DNA of 64,000 nucleotides, taken from Sphingomonas phyllosphaerae FA2 (GTDB taxonomy: Bacteria > Pseudomonadota > Alphaproteobacteria > Sphingomonadales > Sphingomonadaceae). Shown here piece by piece: positions 58,525-64,000 of this stretch. The position numbers and the translations under genes are program-made. The notes beneath the pieces are model-generated. The model was given only the letters and a program-made list of their open reading frames with translations. It made no database searches and was not told where the DNA came from. The stretch spans positions 3,396,395 to 3,460,394 of the forward strand of contig NZ_KE386571.1 of the NCBI RefSeq assembly GCF_000427645.1, given 5' to 3'. Within the stretch, counting starts at the first letter, position 1. Every line of letters begins with the position of its first letter.

Positions 58525-61266
58525 ATGACCGGCCGTTTCGACCACCTCCCCAACCGCCGCGCGATCGTCGACCGTCGCCTGCTCGCCGAGCAGGTCGCCG
58601 CGGCGACCGGCAAGGACACGTCAGCGCTGCGCCATCAGGTCAGCCTGTTGCTCAAGAGCGCGCTCGAGGCGGGGCGCGCCGAGATCGCGCGGCGGCTGAT
58701 CGCCAATCCCTCGCGCGGCATCGAGGCGGCGAATGCGCAGGCGTATCTGGTCGACCAGTTGCTGCGCGTGCTCGCCGACTTCACGACGCAGCGGCTGTAC
58801 CCGCTCGCCAACCCGACCACCGGCGAGCGGCTGCTGCTGCTCGCGGTCGGCGGCTATGGGCGTGGCGAGATGGCGCCGTTCTCCGACGTCGATATCGGCT
58901 TCCTCACCCCCGGCAAGCAGACGGCCTGGGCCGAGCAGGTCATCGAATCGATGCTCTATGCGCTGTGGGACCTCGGGCTGAAGATCGGCCATTCCAGCCG
59001 CTCGCTCGACGAGATGGTGCGACAGGCGAAGGCCGATGTGACGGTGCGCACCGCTTTGCTCGAAGGCCGCTATGTCTGGGGCGACGAGGATCTGTACGAC
59101 GAGGCGTCGCGGCGCTTCCACGACGACGTGCGGCGCGGCACCGAGCGGCAGTTCGCCGCCGACAAGCTAGCCGAGCGCAACGCGCGCCACGTCCGCATGG
59201 GTGACACGCGCTATGTCGTCGAGCCCAACGTCAAGGAGGGCAAGGGCGGCCTGCGCGATCTCCACGCGTTGTTCTGGATCGGCAAATATACTTATCAGGT
59301 GCAGCGGTCGAACGAGCTGGTCGCGGTTGGGCTGTTCACCCGCGAGGAATATCGGCTGTTCCAGCGCGCCGACAATTTCCTGTGGGCGGTGCGCTGCCAT
59401 TTGCATCTGATCGCGGGGCGCGGCGAGGACCGGCTGACCTTCGACTATCAGCGCGAGATCGCGCAGCGGATGAATTACGCCGACCGCCCCGGCAAATCGG
59501 CGGTCGAGCGCTTCATGCAATTCTATTTCCTGCAGGCGCGCACGGTCGGGTCGCTGACCGGGCTGTTCCTTGCGCATATGGACGAGCGCTTCTCGCGTCG
59601 CCGGCGGCTGGGGCTCAAGATGGCGCGGACGCCGCGCAAGCTTGACGGCTTCGCCAATGACGGCGGCCGCATCGCGCTGCCCTCGGACGATTTCTTTCAG
59701 CAGGACCCGCGGCGGCTGGTCGAGATCTTCGCGCTCGCCGCCGAACAGGGGCTGGAGATCCATCCGCTCGCGCTGCGCTGTGCGACGCGCGACGCGCGGC
59801 TGGTCACCGCGGTGCGGCGCGACGCGCGCGCCAATGCGCGCTTCCTCGATCTGCTCGCGGGCGCACACGATCCCGAACTGCCGCTGCGCTGGATGAACGA
59901 GACCGGCGTGCTCGGGCGGTTCGTGCCGGACTGGGCGCGGATCGTCGCGCAGATGCAGTTCGACATGTATCATCACTATACCGTCGATGAGCATACGATC
60001 CGCGCGATCGGGCTGCTCGCGCGGATGGAGGCCGGGGCGCTCGCCGACGACCATCCGCTGCCCAGCGAGATCATGGCGCAGATCGTCTCGCGGCGCGTGC
60101 TGTATGTCGCGGTGCTGCTCCACGATATCGCCAAGGGGCGCGGCGGCGACCATTCGATTCTCGGCGCGGAGGTCGCCGAGCGGCTATGCCCGCGCTTTGG
60201 GCTGACTCCGGCCGAGACCGAGACGGTCGCATGGTTGGTGCGACACCATCTGCTGATGAGCGCGACCGCGTTCCGCCGCGACCTGACGGATTTCAAGACG
60301 ATCCTCGACTTCACCGAGGTGGTGCAAAGCCCCGAGCGGTTGCGGCTACTGCTGGTGCTGACCGTCGTCGATATTCGCGCGGTCGGGCCGGGGACGTGGA
60401 ACGGCTGGAAGGGGCAGTTGCTCGGCGACCTCTACGACCGCGCCGAGGAAGTGCTGCGGCTCGGCCACAAGCAGAAGGGGCGCGGCGAGCGCGTCGTCGC
60501 CAAGCAGGAAACGCTGCGCACTGCGCTGCACTGGGATGCCGGCACGCTGGCGGCCTATGTGCGGCGGCTGCCCGAACCCTACTGGATCGCCGAGCCCGAC
60601 GACGTGCTGGCGCACAATGCCGCGTTCGTCACGCAGACCGGCGACGTGCAGCTCGCGATCGACGCGCAGGTCTATCCCGAGCGCGGCGCGACGCTGGTGA
60701 CGGTCTATGCCGCCGACCATCCCGGCCTGTTCAGCCGCATCGCCGGGGCGATCCATGTCGCGGGCGGCAACATCATCGACGCGCGTATCCACACGACGCG
60801 CGACGGCATGGCGCTCGACAATTTTCTGGTTCAGGACCCACTCGGGCGGCCGTTCGACGAGGCGGGGCAGCTGATCCGCCTCAAGACCGCGATCGAGGAT
60901 GCGCTGGCGGGACGCGGCAAGCTGACCGACCGGCTGAAGGCCAAGCCGCTGCCGCGCGCGCGCGCCGATGCGTTCCGGATCGAGCCCAACGTGCTGATCG
61001 ACAACAAGGCGTCGAACCGCTTCACCGTGGTCGAGGTTGCGGCGCGCGATCGCCCGGCGTTGCTCAACCAGCTCGCCTATGCGCTGTTCCTGTCGAAGGT
61101 GACGATCCATTCGGCGCATGTCGCCACCTATGGCGAGCGCGCGGTCGACGTTTTCTACCTGACCGATCTGACCGGGGACAAGATCGCGTCCGCCACACGT
61201 GTGCGCGCGCTGGAGAAACGACTGCTGGCGGCGGCATCGGGCGCTCCGCAGGAGGAGGCGGCGTAG
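58525..61266 (+). CDS. glnD: [protein-PII] uridylyltransferase/uridylyl-removing enzyme
   Basis: Nitrogen sensor of 913 residues that adds or removes UMP on PII proteins according to glutamine. The nucleotidyltransferase motif GGYGRGEMAPFSDVDIGFL is near residues 109-125, the HD hydrolase motif LLHDIAKGRGGDHS near 531, and two ACT domains lie at the end (LVTVYAADHPGLFSRIAGAI near 725 and VVEVAARDRPALLNQLAYAL near 840). The ATG at 58525 gives the conserved MTGRFDHLPNRRAIVDRR start. Full length, no missing catalytic motif. It is followed by a palindromic element. Confidence 0.97.
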   Translation: MTGRFDHLPNRRAIVDRRLLAEQVAAATGKDTSALRHQVSLLLKSALEAGRAEIARRLIANPSRGIEAANAQAYLVDQLLRVLADFTTQRLYPLANPTTGERLLLLAVGGYGRGEMAPFSDVDIGFLTPGKQTAWAEQVIESMLYALWDLGLKIGHSSRSLDEMVRQAKADVTVRTALLEGRYVWGDEDLYDEASRRFHDDVRRGTERQFAADKLAERNARHVRMGDTRYVVEPNVKEGKGGLRDLHALFWIGKYTYQVQRSNELVAVGLFTREEYRLFQRADNFLWAVRCHLHLIAGRGEDRLTFDYQREIAQRMNYADRPGKSAVERFMQFYFLQARTVGSLTGLFLAHMDERFSRRRRLGLKMARTPRKLDGFANDGGRIALPSDDFFQQDPRRLVEIFALAAEQGLEIHPLALRCATRDARLVTAVRRDARANARFLDLLAGAHDPELPLRWMNETGVLGRFVPDWARIVAQMQFDMYHHYTVDEHTIRAIGLLARMEAGALADDHPLPSEIMAQIVSRRVLYVAVLLHDIAKGRGGDHSILGAEVAERLCPRFGLTPAETETVAWLVRHHLLMSATAFRRDLTDFKTILDFTEVVQSPERLRLLLVLTVVDIRAVGPGTWNGWKGQLLGDLYDRAEEVLRLGHKQKGRGERVVAKQETLRTALHWDAGTLAAYVRRLPEPYWIAEPDDVLAHNAAFVTQTGDVQLAIDAQVYPERGATLVTVYAADHPGLFSRIAGAIHVAGGNIIDARIHTTRDGMALDNFLVQDPLGRPFDEAGQLIRLKTAIEDALAGRGKLTDRLKAKPLPRARADAFRIEPNVLIDNKASNRFTVVEVAARDRPALLNQLAYALFLSKVTIHSAHVATYGERAVDVFYLTDLTGDKIASATRVRALEKRLLAAASGAPQEEAA

Positions 61267-61281
61267 GTGTCCGTCACCTCA

Positions 61282-61372
61282 CCGTCGCCCCGGACTTGAT
61301 CCGGGGCCGCGCTTCTTCTTCCCGGGGTAAGGCAAGAAGAAGCGGGATCCCGGCTCAGGGCCGGGATGACGG
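61282..61372. repeat. intergenic palindrome, family A
   Basis: Arms GCCCCGGACTTGATCCGGGG and ATCCCGGCTCAGGGCCGGGA, ends CCGTCG and TGACGG; the right arm has drifted (GCTCAGGGC). It starts 16 bases after the glnD stop. Confidence 0.85.
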
Positions 61373-61507
61373 TTGAGCCGCCAGCATAACGCTGAATACG
61401 TATGTGGCTTGCTTGGCGGCAGGGCCGGTGCGGGCCTAGTCGCCACCCATGACACCCGAAGATCGTCCGCATGAACGCGGACGCCGGGAGCAGGGGAGGA
61501 TTTTCAC

Positions 61508-64000
61508 ATGAACGGCCTGTCTCTTACGCCGATCGCGCGCCGCCGCTGGGCCGGCGCCAGCGCGCTCGCGCTGCTGGTCGCCACCCCGGCGCTGGCGCAG
61601 GAAGCGACGCCGCAGGCGGATGCGCCGACCGGCAATCCGACCGCCAAGGTCACCGCGACGCAGCCCGCGCCCGCCGCCGACCCGACCCCCGATGCCAACG
61701 CCAATCCCGATCCGACCGCGACCGGTGCGGACGAGATCGTCGTCACCGGCATCCGCGCCAGTCTCGCCAAGTCGGCGGACATCAAGCGCCGCTCGACGCT
61801 GATCGTCGACTCGGTGTCGGCCGAGGACGTCGGCAAGCTGCCCGACGTGTCGATCGCCGATTCGCTCGCGCGGCTGCCGGGCGTCACCGCGCAGCGCGTC
61901 GAAGGGCGTGACCAGAGCCTGTCGATCCGCGGGCTCGGCCCCGATTTCTCGACCACGTTGCTCAACGGTCGCGAGCAGGTGACGGTCGGCGACAACCGTG
62001 GCGTCGAGTTCGACCAGTACCCGTCGGAATTCTTCAGCAACGTCAACGTCTACAAGTCCGCCGACGCCTCGCTGATCGCGGCGGGCGTGTCGGGCACGGT
62101 CGATCTGCGAATGCTGCGTCCGCTCGACCAGAAGGACCGGCTGTTCATCGTCTCGGCGCGCGGCCAGCTCAACGGGATCGGCAAGCGCAATCCGGATGGC
62201 GAGCGCTGGGGCTATCGCGCCACCGCCACCTATGTCGACAAGTTCGCCAACGACACGCTCGGCATCGCGCTGGGCGTCGCGGCGCAGGAATCGCCGACCA
62301 ATTACGACCGCTACGAGGCATGGGGCTATCCCAACCTCAACAACCTCTCGCAGAATTGCACCGGCGACGCGGCGGGGCCGTGCGTGCTGGGCGGCGCGAA
62401 GCCCTATGTGCAGTCGAACATGCTCAAGCGCTACGGCGGGGTGGGCACGATCGAATGGGCGCCGAGCGACGCGTTCCACTCGACCTTCGACGCGCTCTAC
62501 ACGCACTTCACCGAGACGCAGAAGCTGCGCGGGATCGAGTTCCCGCTCGCCTATAACGTCGCGCCGACCGCGGGGACGGTGACCGTCACCGACGGCTTCG
62601 TCGACAAAGCGACGTTCAGCCCGCAATATACCGTGCAGCGTAACGACCTCAACGACCGCAAGTCCGACATGTTCTCGCTCGGCTGGAACAACAATGTCCG
62701 GCTCAACGACGCGATCCAGCTCAACGTCGACGCCGCCTGGTCGCGCGCGACGCGGCAGGACGAGCTGATCGAGACCTATTCGGGCACCGGCTATGCCGGC
62801 TCCGGGCAGCGCGACACGATCACGATCACGCGCCAGAACAATGGCACCTACCAGATCGTCCCGACGCTGGATTACGCCGACACCAACATCATCCGCATCA
62901 CCGATCCGGGCGGCTGGGGCTATAACGGCACCAACGCGGTCGTGCAGGCCGGCTTCCAGAACCGGCCGAAGTTCAGCGACGACCTGAAGTCGCTGCGCGC
63001 GAACCTGATCGGAGATTTCCAGGGCGCGCTGGGCGTCATCAAGGGCTGGGAGATCGGCGGCAATTATACGCATCGCGAGAAGAAGGCGCGCTTCACGTCG
63101 TATTTCTACTGCCCGCCCGGCGGCGGCACCAACTGCACCGTCGCGAGCGGCACGACGACTTCGATCGCGGTGCCCAGCGACGTGGTGCTCGACGAGCAGG
63201 TGTCGCTCGCCTTCCTCGGCGTACCGCGGATGCTGACGCTCGATCCGCGCGGCGTGCTCGGGCTGCTGACGCCGGTGTTCGACAACCGTCCGGAATCGCT
63301 CGCCAAGGTGTGGGGCGTGAAGGAGAAGGTGACGACCGGCTATGCCAAGCTGGTGATCGATGGCGAGGCCGGCGGCAAGGCGGTGAAGGGCTCGATCGGC
63401 GTGCAGGTCGTGCATACCGATCAAAGCTCGGACGGCCGGATCGCCGGGCTCAACGGCGGCGTCGTCACGCTGTCCGACGTGTCGGGTGGCGACAAATACA
63501 CCAACGTCCTGCCCAGCGCGACCTTCTCGGTCGAGCTGATCCCGAACGGCTTCATCAAGATGGGCGCGTCGCAGACGATGGTGCGGCCGCGGCTCGACCA
63601 GGAGCGGATCTCGCAGAACGTCGCGATCACTCCCGGCAACGTCGGCGCGGGCTCCGATCCGCTGCGCAGCCCGTTCTCCTCGGACGGCGGCAATGCCGAG
63701 CTGCGCCCGTACAAGTCGACCAATATTGACCTGTCGCTGGAAAAGTACTTCCGCGCCGGTGGCTATGTCGCGCTGTCGGGCTATTTCAAGCACCTGACCG
63801 ACTATGTCGATCCGAACAACAACGTGCTGTACGACTTCTCGCCGTTGCTTTCGTCGCTGACGCCGGCGCAGCAGGCGATCGTGCAGGCGCAGAACGCGCA
63901 GTTCGGGCTGTTCAAGAACCCGGCCAACTCGGGGCGTGGCGAGATCATGGGTGCGGAGGCGACCGCGTCGCTGCCGCTGCGCATGGTCACCACCGCGCTC
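61508..64000 (+). CDS. TonB-dependent receptor (partial, Xanthomonas/Caulobacter type)
   Basis: Outer-membrane gated channel; 831 residues are visible and the barrel end is beyond the window. It has a signal peptide (ARRRWAGASALALLVATPAL), a disordered Ala/Pro-rich stretch with PDANANPDPTATG, the TonB box DEIVVTGIRASLAKS near residue 75, and a plug domain with DVSIADSLARLPGVTAQRV and SIRGLGPDFSTTLLNGREQV. These signatures fit the TonB-Xanth-Caul group (TIGR01782), which often imports glycans or other large molecules. GGGGAGGA lies before the ATG. The substrate cannot be told without neighbours downstream. Confidence 0.92.
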   Translation, partial: MNGLSLTPIARRRWAGASALALLVATPALAQEATPQADAPTGNPTAKVTATQPAPAADPTPDANANPDPTATGADEIVVTGIRASLAKSADIKRRSTLIVDSVSAEDVGKLPDVSIADSLARLPGVTAQRVEGRDQSLSIRGLGPDFSTTLLNGREQVTVGDNRGVEFDQYPSEFFSNVNVYKSADASLIAAGVSGTVDLRMLRPLDQKDRLFIVSARGQLNGIGKRNPDGERWGYRATATYVDKFANDTLGIALGVAAQESPTNYDRYEAWGYPNLNNLSQNCTGDAAGPCVLGGAKPYVQSNMLKRYGGVGTIEWAPSDAFHSTFDALYTHFTETQKLRGIEFPLAYNVAPTAGTVTVTDGFVDKATFSPQYTVQRNDLNDRKSDMFSLGWNNNVRLNDAIQLNVDAAWSRATRQDELIETYSGTGYAGSGQRDTITITRQNNGTYQIVPTLDYADTNIIRITDPGGWGYNGTNAVVQAGFQNRPKFSDDLKSLRANLIGDFQGALGVIKGWEIGGNYTHREKKARFTSYFYCPPGGGTNCTVASGTTTSIAVPSDVVLDEQVSLAFLGVPRMLTLDPRGVLGLLTPVFDNRPESLAKVWGVKEKVTTGYAKLVIDGEAGGKAVKGSIGVQVVHTDQSSDGRIAGLNGGVVTLSDVSGGDKYTNVLPSATFSVELIPNGFIKMGASQTMVRPRLDQERISQNVAITPGNVGAGSDPLRSPFSSDGGNAELRPYKSTNIDLSLEKYFRAGGYVALSGYFKHLTDYVDPNNNVLYDFSPLLSSLTPAQQAIVQAQNAQFGLFKNPANSGRGEIMGAEATASLPLRMVTTAL

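Noticed and set aside
61436..63793. 785-codon open frame opposite the TonB-dependent receptor
   Set aside because: Shadow of the receptor coding frame; no signal peptide or motif.

Overview
The window is a GC-rich (roughly two-thirds G+C) chromosomal stretch that looks like a Sphingomonas-type alphaproteobacterium (Sphingomonadaceae). Supporting signs are an alphaproteobacterial 5-aminolevulinate synthase, a Ros/MucR regulator, DUF1192, DUF1244 and GapR-like DUF2312 proteins, a type B ribosomal protein L36, a fused NADP malic enzyme, a Caulobacter/Xanthomonas-type TonB-dependent receptor, and many short intergenic palindromes. Gene density is high and most genes are housekeeping. I see no prophage, integrase, IS element, CRISPR array, rRNA or tRNA.

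Layout. 1-5.5 kb: topA (cut by the window edge), an exported hypothetical protein, dprA (frameshifted), plsY, murI and hemA. 5.6-12.7 kb: a two-component system (DctB-like kinase, DctD-like regulator, coupled M48 protease) divergent from an outer-membrane channel and an MHS-family organic-acid permease, probably a sensing and uptake unit for dicarboxylates or 2-oxoglutarate. 12.9-16.5 kb: three overlapping genes (M3 oligopeptidase, one-domain asparaginase-like protein, PLP enzyme) that look like a peptide and amino-acid catabolic operon. 16.6-21.1 kb: ybgC-tolQ-tolR-tolA-tolB-pal. 21.2-28.9 kb: acyl-CoA ligase, diguanylate cyclase, clpA, DUF1192 and a quinone oxidoreductase. 29-31.8 kb: two overlapping exported amidohydrolases, one of which has lost its metal ligands. 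32-38.5 kb: MucR-like regulator, MpaB-like protein, CoA-binding protein, APC permease, PhnA-like protein and aconitase. 38.8-46.7 kb: assorted genes including an M14 peptidase, L36, a HAD hydrolase, pyruvate kinase, a GapR homologue and a PilZ protein. 46.9-50.5 kb: HerA-like ATPase, DUF1003, yebC and ruvC. 51-61.3 kb: maeB, ogt, a broken toxin-antitoxin pair, mutS, chrA and glnD. 61.5 kb to the end: a TonB-dependent receptor cut by the edge.

Intergenic DNA carries at least three families of imperfect palindromes about 75-125 bp long. They have different cores but usually the same outer ends (GTCA...TGAC, sometimes GACG). They lie mostly just after stop codons or between convergent genes. A fourth, longer dyad sits between yebC and ruvC.

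Three genes (dprA, a regulator-like hypothetical, and a ParE/RelE toxin) carry apparent frameshifts, with the conserved remainder of the protein readable in another frame. They could be real mutations or consensus errors. I did not find a convincing undescribed multi-gene system. The best leads are the DctD-like regulator lacking the sigma-54 contact loop, the active/inactive amidohydrolase pair, and the palindrome families with shared ends.
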